In this document: positions 9,784 through 20,209 of the stretch, one piece after another | Numbering within the stretch: position 1 is the stretch's first letter | Layout: every line of letters begins with the position of its first letter | NCBI GenBank assembly: GCA_048213135.1 | Contig: PS015163.1 | Location: 92,597 to 125,287 of the forward strand | DNA: 32,691 nt | Direction of reading: 5' to 3' | Origin: Reclinomonas americana ATCC 50394 | Lineage: Eukaryota > Jakobida > Jakobea > Jakobida | Made by a program: the position numbers and the translations under genes | The notes under the pieces: generated by a model | The model's database searches: none | Seen by the model: only the letters and a program-made list of their open reading frames with translations | Told to the model about the DNA's origin: nothing

Positions 9784-12700
9784 TCACAGCGGCTTCCACC
9801 ACAGCGCGGTTTCGAGCATGTCGGCCTTGTCTCCGTCACCACAGGCGTGGTGTAGCTGCGTGCAACAGGCGTGAAGTCGTGAGGACACGAACATGCATAG
9901 CACATCAGCAGCTGCCCCCCCCCCCCCCTCACCACCACCAAGTCCGTCTCCTCCGGTATGTCGTTCCATTGTCTCCGCGCGACNNNNNNNNNNNNNNNNN
10001 NNNNNNNNNNNNNNNNNNNNNNNNNNNNNNNNNNNNNNNNNNNNNNNNNNNNNNNNNNNNNNNNNNNNNNNNNNNNNNNNNNNNNNNNNNNNNNNNNNNN
10101 NNNNNNNNNNNNNNNNNNNNNNNNNNNNNNNNNNNNNNNNNNNNNNNNNNNNNNNNNNNNNNNNNNNNNNNNNNNNNNNNNNNNNNNNNNNNNNNNNNNN
10201 NNNNNNNNNNNNNNNNNNNNNNNNNNTAGCAACTCGATTCCGCTGAGTGTGTTGACCTGGTGGAGGTCGAACCAGTCGATGCGCAGCCGACCGAGGCGCA
10301 CATGCACATCCACCAGCGCATTCATGAACTGCTGATCCTGCAGCTCCGACCAGTGCTGATTCAACTGGCCCAGAGCGGCCGCAAACAGTCGCAGCGCGTA
10401 CACAGTCGGTCGCACTGTCCATGCACCCGTGTTGATGCTCAACGCACGCTGGTGGGCGGCGCAAACATGGGATGGAATGCCCTTCTGCAAGCATGGATTG
10501 AAGGGCAAGTTAGAGAGACAAGCCAACTACTACAAGCATTCTCCAAAACTAGCCAGTTGCTCACCGAGCCGAAGTCTGACAAACTATTGGGAATCGTGTA
10601 CGACCAGGGATTGCGGGTACGCTCCCTTGGTACGCCCGCCAGCATCAGCGTCGCATCGTGGTCAGTACCGCCGTAGAGATCGGCGTGGAAGATGATGTCG
10701 GGCGGAATGTCGTACGTCTCCGACGCCGACCACAGTTGCGGCAGGTCCCACACTGGCCGCACAAATACGGCATCCATGTCGGCGTAGAATGGCTGCACAC
10801 CGCATCGCAGCAGCAGGTAGCCATACATGAAACGCAAGTTAATAGCGGGTGGGAAGCCATTCGCATCGTGCGGTCGGTCGACCATCCTGTGCGCGCACAG
10901 AGTGCGTTGGTCTTCGACTCATCGCCCCTCTCCCTAGCACTCTGCTCACCAGCCCGACTCGTCGAGGATCACACCCGCGTCCCGATCAGGTCCCAGTACT
11001 TCCCTGACGGCCGCCACCGTCGTCTCGTCGGCGCACACAATCAGCGGGAGCAGCCGCTCGCCGTGCGCGGCAAAGAACCGGGCCATCCACACTCTTATTA
11101 GTTGCAGATAACGCTCTGAATTCTTTGGCGCCAGCTGTACCGCTGTGAACACCACCAATCGATACGGCGAGGTGGGGCCCGCTTGCATAGTCATGCGCGG
11201 ATTCGCCAACACCGCCGCCAGCCGGTCCAGCATTAGCCGACTCTCCTGCATCGGTGGTTCCTGCAAGGGTAACAGCGACTGTGGGGTGGGGGCGAGGTGA
11301 TTTCCTACGGCAGCTGCCGCCTCCACGAGTGCCGTCTCGTCTGTGAGCACGCGCCACATCTCCGTCTCCAGCTCGCGACAGAGGTCGGCCGGATAGAACT
11401 CAATGCGTGGATACTCGGCCGTCCGCTTGCTGGTGCGCAGTGCGGCCGACAAGGTGTGCACGGGAGGCTCCGAGCGGTCCGGCAATGGTGGAGGCGCCAT
11501 GGTGAGGCTGCGCTGAGCAAACTGCGGACCGAGAAACTCGCACTCCAGTTCGTTTACCACCAGGTCCGCACCTCCTGCCAACAAAGCTGATAAGACAGCG
11601 AGTCCGCATGATGAGAGTACATCACACGTGGCACCACACAAACCTTGCAACGAGAGGCAGCGGAGATCGGCAGGCATCGATGCCTGTGCCGACGAAGAAA
11701 CCGACAATCGCAGCATCGGCGAGGCGTATCTCCACTCAGCGAAGAACTGACGGTTCCGCGCAGCTGGTGTCAGCGTCAATGGTTTTTGCCACTGCAAGAG
11801 TCAAGGTGCGAACATGGACAATGAGCGCAACATGACGCACGTGACGCGGCATAGTTTACGCAACACTCCAGTCGGCAACAAAATCGCAAAATCGCTTGCG
11901 GTTGTCTGCGAGTTTGTTGTCGTCGTTCTGCAAGTGGCATGCATGCCCATAAGTCAGCTTTCGTTTGATGAGACTCGGTACACCTATTGTCCGCAAGGGA
12001 AACTGGCCATGGTAAGCACGGACTTGCAGCACGCTCTCCGCACCTTTGTCAACAAGCTCCAACTCTGCCGCAACACCTCGCGCGCCACATCACTGTCCTC
12101 GCCAACTGCAGCCAACACTGCATCGACGGTGAGACAACTCAGGGTGAGAGCGATGGCGACTCATGATTACTCACCTGCGCCCCACAGTGTTGGCGCCGAG
12201 TACGTGTCCACATGCACATCCTTCGCTTGTGATGAACCCTTGGGCGTCACAGACACAGTCCACTTTCGCGCAGGGTACATGACAAAGCGCGGCACATCCA
12301 TGCGGTACACCATGATTGCCATCTCATCCTCAGTCATTGGTGTGACGGCGCCACATCCAACGCGCCTCAGCTGCATTGTCTGAGGGGCGAAAAGGGTAAG
12401 CGTGCGTGTACGTGCATGTGTGAGACAGACAAGGAAGGAGCAATGACAGCGCTGGCAAACCTGCAGAGCTGTCAGCACGTTGGAGGCGACCCGTTCAACG
12501 AGCTCCTCAGTCAGTGGAGAAGAGAGTGCGTGCGCTGTCAGGGCTTCTCTCACTGCAGGTAGCGGCATGCATTACCAGCATGAGAGAGGAAAGGGTGAAA
12601 CAAAAAGCCGAGCATGCTGCGAACACACACCAGCTTCGCCGACGGTGTCATGCTCATGACTGACAGTCACCACCACCACTTCACCCCCAATGTCGATGAG

Positions 12701-12892
12701 AGGCACCGTCACAACCTGTGCAGACTGTGCAGGATCCAACACACGTCGAGGGATCGCCAGCCGCGGGTCGTCACCCACTGGCTCACCGCGACACACAGTG
12801 AGGAGACAGAAAAAGATGACAAGAGGAAAAAGGAGAGGAAGAGAGCTGGTGCATGGGACACAACACGGAGGCCTTATTCGCATTCCTCGCAT
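9784..12892 (-). CDS. Type II membrane glycosyltransferase with DxD motif, copy 1
   Basis: Nine exons: 12631-12892, 12461-12552, 12175-12379, 12044-12117, 11644-11791, 10950-11574, 10565-10886, 9933-10484 (contains 243 N) and 9784-9855. Ignoring the N run they total 2109 nt (702 aa), all in phase. The N-terminus is basic and then strongly hydrophobic (SSLPLLFPLVIFFCLLTVC), a signal anchor for the Golgi/ER lumen. The C-terminal domain fits the nucleotide-diphospho-sugar transferase family (PF03407/GT77-like): GYLLLRCGVQPFYADMDAVF with the metal-binding DMD at about 505-507, INTGAWTVRPT, ELQDQQFMN and a final HHACGDGDK block. Residues 220-470 match no family I know. The start at 12892 is chosen by alignment with copy 2; ATG 12883 is also possible. 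The sugar and acceptor cannot be inferred. Confidence 0.85.
9984..10226. other. N gap inside exon 8 of copy 1; true length probably zero
   Basis: Without the Ns, exon 8 is 309 nt, exactly as in copy 2 (13176-13484), and the bases either side read straight on as SGIELL|VARRQ. No sequence seems to be missing. Confidence 0.85.
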
Positions 12893-13036
12893 CAAATGAG
12901 AAGAAAAGCGCGCGAAAATTGAATGCACTGCGGACAACGCAGCGGACATTACTTACATTTCACCGAAAAGTTATCATGCGCGCGCACCAGCCACAGATGC
13001 TCAAGCAACAACAACTGAACTGAAAAAATGAACGAC

Positions 13037-16000
13037 TTACAGCGGCTTCCACCACAGCGCTCTGATGAGCATGTCAACCTTGTCCCCAGCCCCACAAGCG
13101 TGCACCTGTACAGTGGCACGAATGAGCACATTGATCTGCAGTACCCGTATGGGAACGAAAAAGTCCCCCTCTCACCACCACCAAGTCCGTCGCCTCCGGT
13201 ATGTCGCTCATCTGTCTTCGTGCCACCAGCAATTCGATGCCGCTCACTGCGTTGACCCGGTGGAGGTCGAACCAGTCGATGCGCAGCCGACCGAGGCGCA
13301 CATGCACGTCCACCAGCGCATTCATGAACTGCTGGTCCTGCAGCTCCGACCAGCGCTGATTCAGTTGGCCCACCGCGGCCGCAAACAGTCGCAGCGCGTA
13401 CACGGTCGGCCGTGCTGTCCACACTCCAGTGTTGATGCTCAACGCACGCTGGTGGGCTGCGCAAACACGTGCTGGCACCTTGCCCTACAAGACGCACACG
13501 AAGAATAGTACAGCGGCGCACGCAGTGAGTGAGTGAGTGAGAGCGATGTCGAGAGAGACCCTCAGCCTGCTTACCGGACCAAAGTCCGACAGACTGCTGG
13601 GAATCGTGTACGACCAGGGATTGCGGGTACGCTCCCTTGGCGTCCCCGTCAGCATTAGCGTTGCATCGTGGTCGGCAATACCGTAGAGATCGGCGTGGAA
13701 GATGATGTCGGGTGGGATTTCGTAGACCTTCGACGCCGACCAGAGTTGCGGCAGGTCCCACACCGGCCGCACAAACACGGCATCCATGTCGATGTGGAAG
13801 GGTTGTACGCCACATCGCAGCAGCAGGTAGCCGTACAGCGTACGCAGGTTGATCACAGGCGGGAATCCGGCAGGGTCGCGTGGTCGGTTGACAGTCCTGT
13901 GAGTGCACACAGCGCTTGTTGGTATTGCTGCCCTCTAGCTACACTAACGACCCCGCTCCCTCTCCTCACCAGCCCGACTCATCAAGCAGCACACCCGCAT
14001 CCCGACCAGGTCCCAGCACTGCCTTGACGGCCGTCGCCGTGGTCTCGTCACCGCACACAATCAACGGCAATAAACGATCGCCGTGCGCGGCAAAGAACCG
14101 AGCCACCCATATTCTGATCAGCTCCAGGTAACGCGCAGAGTTCTTCGGCGCCAACTGTACTTCTGTGAACACCACCAGCCGATACGGCGAGTTGGGGCCC
14201 GCTTGCATAGTCATGCGCGGATTCGCCAACACCGCCGCCAGCCGGTCCAGCATTAGCCGACTCTCCTGCATCGGTGGTTCCTGCAAGGGGAACAGCGCAT
14301 TCGGGGTGGGGGCGCGGAAGTCATTCACGGCGGCTGCAGCCTCCGCGAGTGCCGTCTCGTCTGTGAGCACGCGCCACAATTCCGTCTCCAGCTCGCGACA
14401 GAGGTCGGCCGGATAGAACTCAATGCGTGGATACTCGGCCGTCCGCTTGTTGGTGCGCAGCGCGGCCGACAAGGTGTGCACGGGAGGCTCCGAGCGGTCC
14501 GGCAATGGTGGAGGCGCCATGGTGAGGCTGCGCTGAGCAAACTGCGGACCAATGTGCTCACATTCTTGCTCGTCCATCACCAGGTCCGCACCCCCTGCCA
14601 ACGCCGGTAAGACCTCACGAGGCCCAGCGACGAGAATGCACCACCACACGTGACACCACACAAACAAACCGTTCAAGGAGAGACAGAGGAGATTGGCTCG
14701 CATCAACTCCTGTGCCGACGAGGAAGCTGACAGCAGCAGATGCGGCGTGGCGTATCTCCACTCGGCGAAGAACTGACGGTTCCGCGCAGCGACGAGTTTC
14801 TCCGCAGCTGGTGTCAGCGTCAATGGTTTTTGCCACTGCAGTGGACACTAATGGTGAGCTGACGCGGGTGTGTGTCGCGCCATGAATTACGCAACATTCC
14901 AATCGGCAATAAAGTCGCAGAATCGCTTGTGCCGACGGCTTATCCTCCTGTCTTTCTGCTCACAGCATGTACGTCGAGAGAGTCAGCTCGAAAAGGGCAA
15001 TGGGCGGTGAGAGATGGAGTACGATGGATAGAAACTGCGAGTGAGGACGAGAGGGAGAGAGAGAGAGAGAACTGCCAACCCTGCTACCCTCTCCGCACCC
15101 TCAACAACAGGCGCCNNNNNNNNNNNNNNNNNNNNNNNNNNNNNNNNNNNNNNNNNNNNNNNNNNNNNNNNNNNNNNNNNNNNNNNNNNNNNNNNNNNNN
15201 NNNNNNNNNNNNNNNNNNNNNNNNNNNNNNNNNNNNNNNNNNNNNNNNNNNNNNNNNNNNNNNNNNNNNNNNNNNNNNNNNNNNNNNNNNNNNNNNNNNN
15301 NNNNNNNNNNNNNNNNNNNNNNNNNNNNNNNNNNNNNNNNNNNNNNNNNNNNNNNNNNNNNNNNNNNNNNNNNNNNNNNNNNNNNNNNNNNNNNNNNNNN
15401 NNNNNNNNNNNNNNNNNNNNNNNNNNNNNNNNNNNNNNNNNNNNNNNNNNNNNNNNNNNNNNNNNNNNNNNNNNNNNNNNNNNNNNNNNNNNNNNNNNNN
15501 NNNNNNNNNNNNNNNNNNNNNNNNNNNNNNNNNNNNNNNNNNNNNNNNNNNNNNNNNNNNNNNNNNNNNNNNNNNNNNNNNNNNNNNNNNNNNNNNNNNN
15601 NNNNNNNNNNNNNNNNNNNNNNNNNNNNNNNNNNNNNNNNNNNNNNNNNNNNNNNNNNNNNNNNNNNNNNNNNNNNNNNNNNNNNNNNNNNNNNNNTACT
15701 CTGCTGCAACGCCTCACGCGCCACATCATTGTCCTCGCCAACTGCAGCCAACACTGCATCGATACCGAGACAACTCAGTGCGCGAGTGATGGCGTTTCCT
15801 CGTTGCACTCGCGATTACTCACCTGCGCCCCACAGTGTTGGCGCCGAGTACGTGTCCACATGCACATCCTTCATTTGCTGCACGCCGCTCTGCGCCACAG
15901 TCACCGTCCACTTGCGTGAAGGATACATGACAAAGCGCGGCATATCCATGCTGAAAATGGGGTCTGCATTCTCATCCTCAGTCGCCGGCGCGTGGGCATA

Positions 16001-16537
16001 ACATCCGACACGCCTCAGCTGGATCGTCTGAGTCGAGAAGAGTGAGTGAGAGAGAGAGGAGGGGGGGCCACAGGTGGATGATGATACGAACTTGCAACTC
16101 TGTCAGCACACTGTGGGCGACTTGTTCAACAAGCTCCTCAGTCACTAAAGAGGAGAGCGCGTGCATTGCCAACGCCTCTCTCACTGCGTTTGCAAAAGCA
16201 GTATCAGCAGCAGCAGAAAGGGAGAAAAAGCGAACCAATGCAATCAACTTGCAGCACACACACACACACGCTCACCAGCATCGCCGATGGTGTCATGCTC
16301 ATGCCTGACAGTCACCACCACTTCCCCGCCAAAGTCAACGACAGGCACCACCACTTGCTGTGCGGCGAGAGCAGGATCCAACACACGTCGTGGAATTGCA
16401 AGTCGTGGATCGTCACCCAGTGGCTCACCACGACACACAGCGAGCAGAGAGAGAAGGAGGACCAGAGGAAGAAGAAGAAGAGGAAGAGAGTGTGTGAGTG
16501 GGCCGCGACATGGAGGCCGTCTTCGCGTTCGGAGCAT
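13037..16537 (-). CDS. Type II membrane glycosyltransferase with DxD motif, copy 2
   Basis: A tandem paralogue of the gene at 9784-12892, in the same orientation and 144 bp upstream of it. Exons: 16276-16537, 16092-16183, 15823-16027, 15099-15753 (contains 581 N), 14670-14835, 13970-14594, 13575-13896, 13176-13484 and 13037-13105. They total 2124 nt without the Ns (707 aa). Exons 1-4 and 6-8 have the same lengths as in copy 1. Exon 5 carries an extra 18 nt (EKLVAA). The signal anchor is THSLPLLLLPLVLLLSLLAVC. The DxD motif is IDMDAVF at about 511-513, followed by INTGVWTARPT, ELQDQQFMN and the terminal VHACGAGDK..ALWWKPL. Expected role: lumenal transfer of a sugar from a nucleotide donor. All acceptors and donors are GT..AG, and none uses GTTGCG. 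Confidence 0.87.
15116..15696. other. N gap inside exon 4 of copy 2; true length probably zero
   Basis: Exon 4 of copy 2 without the 581 Ns is 74 nt, identical to exon 4 of copy 1. The codons run through the join (CAG AGT A|GG CGC, QSRRLLLR against QSWSLLTK in copy 1) to the same GTGCGGAGAG donor. Confidence 0.85.
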
Positions 16538-16750
16538 GTTTGTGGGAAAAAGCGCGCGAAATTGTGATTGGTCCCGCCAGCAATCAACGTCGTCGCGCTG
16601 CGGTATGAGCGACAAGCTTCAACATGAGTCTGTGGCGGAAGCACCCTGCAGCCATGAACGTGCACGTGTAGACTTGTTTTTCAATCGCGTGGATCTCTCG
16701 CGATCGAGCTCCGTTCGAATTCCGCCTCACGATCTCCGTTCATTGTTGCT

Positions 16751-17440
16751 TCACTCTCCTCCCTCCTCCCTCACGTGGTACACACTGACCTCCACTCCGT
16801 CGACGCGATCGTGGCTGTACTCCAGCCGACTCTCGTGGAACGTCGAGGTGAACTGCGGCGCTCCCCGCACGTACTCGAGGTAATCCGGCGCCCCGGGATA
16901 GATGACATTGTCGGCCACCACCGTCGTGCCATCGCGCAGCAGCTTGTACTGCTCGAGCAGCTTGATGTCGCGCAAGTACACGTCCTTCCAGTGATCGACA
17001 AACACAAAGTCAAACGACGCAATGCCCGTGCGCTCGGCGAGCTCCGACAGCACATCCTGCGTCGCGCCATTGATAATGTGCACAATGTCGTCGACTCCAG
17101 CAAAGGCCACCATGGCCGTGGCGAGCTCGTAATAGCGCGGGTTCATCTCCACACTGATCAACCGCACCCGCTCCTCCGGGTGAACGTGCCGCAGACGCGT
17201 GGCGATGCGGATGGCGGAGTAGCCGAGGTAGGCGCCCAGCTCCAGCACAGTGCGCGGGGCAGCGCGTTCCAGGGCCTCGTCGAGGATGCGGCCCTTGACG
17301 TCGCCCACGTTCATCAGGAACTGTTGCTCCCAGCCGAAGCGATCGATGGCATCGAGCACACTCTGCGCATCGCCGCGTCGGGCGTGCTCCTGGACAAAGG
17401 CCACAGCTGCGTCTTCGCGTTCTCCACTCGCAGTAGTCAT
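16751..17440 (-). CDS. Catechol O-methyltransferase-like SAM methyltransferase
   Basis: A single open frame of 229 aa with no intron, close to the length of soluble COMT. Family motifs are all present: FLMNVGDVKG at 41-50, the SAM site ELGAYLGYS at 67-75, acidic Glu98 ending the second strand, FDFVFVDHWKD at 143-153 (Mg ligand Asp149, catalytic Lys152), ADNVIYPG at 176-183 (Mg ligands Asp177 and Asn178), and LEY with Glu207 at the position of the catechol-binding Glu. COMT transfers a methyl group from SAM to one hydroxyl of a catechol using Mg2+. No signal peptide is seen, so it is probably cytosolic. The ATG at 17440 is 7 bp from a 79-N gap, so an upstream exon or targeting sequence cannot be excluded. 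Confidence 0.92.
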   Translation of the reverse strand: MTTASGEREDAAVAFVQEHARRGDAQSVLDAIDRFGWEQQFLMNVGDVKGRILDEALERAAPRTVLELGAYLGYSAIRIATRLRHVHPEERVRLISVEMNPRYYELATAMVAFAGVDDIVHIINGATQDVLSELAERTGIASFDFVFVDHWKDVYLRDIKLLEQYKLLRDGTTVVADNVIYPGAPDYLEYVRGAPQFTSTFHESRLEYSHDRVDGVEVSVYHVREEGGE

Positions 17441-17542
17441 CGGAGCANNNNNNNNNNNNNNNNNNNNNNNNNNNNNNNNNNNNNNNNNNNNNNNNNNNNN
17501 NNNNNNNNNNNNNNNNNNNNNNNNNNGGGTGTGCGAGCATCG

Positions 17543-17615
17543 GTGACCCTTAAATTTTTCGAAAGTGAACCCTTAAGTTTTCCTGGGCCTCTTCATGTAC
17601 CCCTTAACTTTTTGG
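17543..17615. repeat. Three diverged copies of an AAAA-n-TTAAGGG motif
   Basis: On the minus strand the segment reads AAAAAGTTAAGGGGTACA, AAAACTTAAGGGTTCA and AAAATTTAAGGGTCAC, at unequal spacing of about 22 and 32 bp. It lies between the 79-N gap and a 20-N gap. The TTAAGGG core resembles a degenerate telomere-type repeat or the end of a mobile element, without proof of either. Confidence 0.4.
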
Positions 17616-17689
17616 CATCCTTGTACGTCATGGATCCCGGGCAGCTGCAGCCTCACCGCNNNNNNNNNNNNNNNNNNNNAACCAGAGCC

Positions 17690-18394
17690 AGAGGCGGACC
17701 CGGAGAAGTTCGACTGCGACGAATTTGCGTTTCTCCTGCTGCCCATCTTCCTCGCCGTCTCCTTCGCGAACGCGCTTGCCAATGGAACCACCACCAGCTC
17801 CACCACGATAAGACAGTACGGTGTTGACATTGCACTCGCGTGGAACAGCAGTGCAGACCACTGTTCTGAAATGGATTTGAGTGCGACAGCGGAACCACAG
17901 ACGCAAATGAGCCACCACTCACCGATAAGGAACAGCACCGATCTCTGTGCCTGCTGTAGGAGGTCACTTTGCCAGGTAGGTCGCCACGGTACAAGGTCAT
18001 AGTCATTGTTGGTCTGCATGCTTCGCCCTGCATGGGAGGCTGGAGACGAGGAATGCAGTGAGCCGCAAAATGTGCGGAGAATTAACACTGTGCCAGCTGT
18101 GCATGTGCTTGTGTGCTTGAGTGCATGTGTGTGTGTGTGCGTGCGTGCAGTTGCAGTGGTTACCAAGTCTGGCGCAAACGCAACATTTCCGCAGGAGAGA
18201 ATTCGAAGATGCACACTCCACTCCTCGTCTGCTTGGAGAACAGTGAGACTTGCGCGATCTCCACTGTCGGGCAAGGCCAGCTGCTCTAGCACGTGAGTGT
18301 TGAACAGTGTCGTTGTCGATAGCTCAGCAAAACGGAGCGCGCGCTGCGCGCGGCCAGCATGCAGTGGGGTTGTAGGTACGGTTGACGATGCATT
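17690..18394 (-). CDS. Fragment of an unrecognised gene, exon limits uncertain
   Basis: The best coding stretch is 18164 to about 18385. It reads without stops through TPLHAGRAQRALRFAEL and THVLEQLALPDSGDRASL to CGNVAFAPDL, then a possible donor GTAACC. A second candidate exon is about 17938-18027, after an acceptor CATGCAG, with NNDYDLVPWRPTWQSDLLQQ in one frame. The two do not join in the better frame, so an exon may be missing or one call may be wrong. A third Gly/Glu/Arg-rich stretch (17680-17830) runs into a 20-N gap. N runs lie at both ends. I do not recognise a family, and the product cannot be named. Confidence 0.3.
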
Positions 18395-18659
18395 NNNNNN
18401 NNNNNNNNNNNNNNNNNNNNNNNNNNNNNNNNNNNNNNNNNNNNNNNNNNNNNNNNNNNNNNNNNNNNNNNNNNNNNNNNNNNNNNNNNNNNNNNNNNNN
18501 NNNNNNNNNNNNNNNNNNNNNNNNNNNNNNNNNNNNNNNNNNNNNNNNNNNNNNNNNNNNNNNNNNNNNNNNNNNNNNNNNNNNNNNNNNNNNNNNNNNN
18601 NNNNNNNNNNNNNNNNNNNNNNNNNNNNNNNNNNNNNNNNGCACGAACAATCTAATCAA

Positions 18660-18777
18660 GTTGTCGCACAGGACGATGATAGGGCGGGGGGTGTGTATGA
18701 TGGCTCAGCATTGGAGATCATGCGCTGAGGAGGGAAGTGGTAGCTGCAAGGGAGGAGAAAGAGGAGAAGGAAAAACT
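18660..18777 (+). repeat. Direct repeat, copy at 3' side of RNA ligase gene
   Basis: Begins GTTGTCGCACAGGACGATG and continues through GAGATCATGCGCTGAGGAGG to AGCTGCAAGGGAGGAGAAAG. It ends 5 bp from the ligase stop codon and matches 20210-20307. Over its last 64 bp I count about six differences. It has about 20 extra bases in the middle compared with the other copy. Confidence 0.85.
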
Positions 18778-18781
18778 CTGT

Positions 18782-20158
18782 TCACTCATCTTCACCAGCG
18801 CCAGCACCACCATCGCCACGGCGCCTCAGCTTCTCCAGCACCTGGCGACCCCTGTGGAGCATCTCAGCGGTGGGGTCCGCCGGCAGCTCCTCCTCCTCCG
18901 GATCCGCTGGATCCGTCGAAGAGCTGCCTCCTCCAGCAGCCGCCTGTGCCGCCGGCACCAGCACCTCACGGCACTCCTCCAAGGCGTCGCGGCACAACAG
19001 GTCTACCCACGCTTCCTCCGACTCGAGTGCCGACCACTGACGGTTGTACTTGTCCAGCAGGCAGCGGAGACGGTCAGCGGTGACCAGGCGAAGGGCCATC
19101 AGGCGCGGCGTCATCTTGAGCTTGCGCGGCGCAGTCTTCTTCGCAGCACCGGCCGCCGCATGAAGCTCGTTCTTGCCAAAGACCATCTCGCCCTTGTGCT
19201 TGCAGCGAGCGTAGTAGTTGACCCACACGCAGCGGCGGCCGCTCTTGTACTCGCTCACATGCACCAAGGGCTCCGTCTGGCGAATGACGTGACCCTCGCG
19301 CACATACGGCCGAATCGTTGCCAGCGCCGCGGGGTCGTCCTTCAGCACCAGCGCCGGAATTCCCGTCGGCTCCCGCAAGTGATCCAGCGACCACTGCACG
19401 CACTCGGCCAGAGGGCCGGCAAAGATCGTGGTCACGCAGTGCAGGCCCACCAACTCGCACAAAGCCTGCACTTGATCCAGCGGCAGGAAATGCGCCTGCA
19501 GTCGGCGTAGCTCCTCTCCATCGTCCTTCAGCTCGTCGCGATCGACGTCCTCCGCTGCTGATCCTGCCGGCTGCGGGGCCACCACCGCCACGTCGAAAAT
19601 GGCAAAGGCCTTGTCATGGCGGTAGTGCGCACCGACACCCTTCTGGACGCCAGCGCCATACACCTCCCCGTAGAACTGCACCGACACGGCGTCGGGCAGT
19701 GGCAACGGACGCTCCAGTTCGCGCACAAACCGACGAAAGGCCGGCGCCAGTGAGTGCAGGTGAGACCAGGCTCCAAACAAATGCGGTTCGCTGCGACCCT
19801 CGCCGCCCTCTCGTTGGATGACAAGAGGACCCAAGGCCACACTGCGCGAGGCCACGTGCAACGGCAGGTCGTCGTCCACCACTGCATCTGCAGTCAACGG
19901 CACGATAACGGAGCAGTTGGCGCCGTGCAGTTTCTCCGTCACCACACACGGGGCGCCTGGGTGCAAACGGCCACGCGTGTTGTGTACGTGGTCATCCTCG
20001 TCGCCATTGCGCAACCCGCGGTGGAATAACTTCTCGGAGTAGTTGTCGAAGCTGGGGTAGGGCAGGAAGGGTGGCGCGCGCACGTGCACAGACATGGTCC
20101 TCAAAAAGAAACGAGCAGTCTGGCAAGACGCATGAAAAAGTGTGGGCGTTTGTCGCAT
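18782..20158 (-). CDS. RNA ligase, Rnl2-like nucleotidyltransferase family
   Basis: A single intronless frame of 458 aa. Covalent nucleotidyltransferase motifs are in order: motif I TEKLHGAN at 74-81 with nucleophile Lys76; a downstream basic HVASRS element near 101-106; motif III QFYGEVYG at 161-168; motif IIIa FAIFDV at 185-190; motif IV REGHVIR at 287-293; and a motif V candidate around YARCKHKGEM (Lys320/Lys322). This order and the EK.HG.N form of motif I fit the RNA_ligase family (PF09414: phage Rnl2, kinetoplastid editing ligases). Such enzymes use ATP to seal 3'-OH/5'-phosphate RNA ends through an enzyme-AMP intermediate. The first 21 residues before Met22 (20095) look like a possible mitochondrial presequence, so either ATG may be used. 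The C-terminus is an acidic, low-complexity tail. The gene is framed by two direct repeats. Confidence 0.85.
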   Translation of the reverse strand: MRQTPTLFHASCQTARFFLRTMSVHVRAPPFLPYPSFDNYSEKLFHRGLRNGDEDDHVHNTRGRLHPGAPCVVTEKLHGANCSVIVPLTADAVVDDDLPLHVASRSVALGPLVIQREGGEGRSEPHLFGAWSHLHSLAPAFRRFVRELERPLPLPDAVSVQFYGEVYGAGVQKGVGAHYRHDKAFAIFDVAVVAPQPAGSAAEDVDRDELKDDGEELRRLQAHFLPLDQVQALCELVGLHCVTTIFAGPLAECVQWSLDHLREPTGIPALVLKDDPAALATIRPYVREGHVIRQTEPLVHVSEYKSGRRCVWVNYYARCKHKGEMVFGKNELHAAAGAAKKTAPRKLKMTPRLMALRLVTADRLRCLLDKYNRQWSALESEEAWVDLLCRDALEECREVLVPAAQAAAGGGSSSTDPADPEEEELPADPTAEMLHRGRQVLEKLRRRGDGGAGAGEDE

Positions 20159-20209
20159 GCGAGGTGAATGAAGTGTTTCGTTGTGCGGACGCGCGTTTAC
20201 ATAACAGTA

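Noticed and set aside
16690-16740. Possible tRNA B-box (CCGTTCGAATTCC)
   Set aside because: No matching T-arm stem, no A-box at a proper distance and no acceptor stem.
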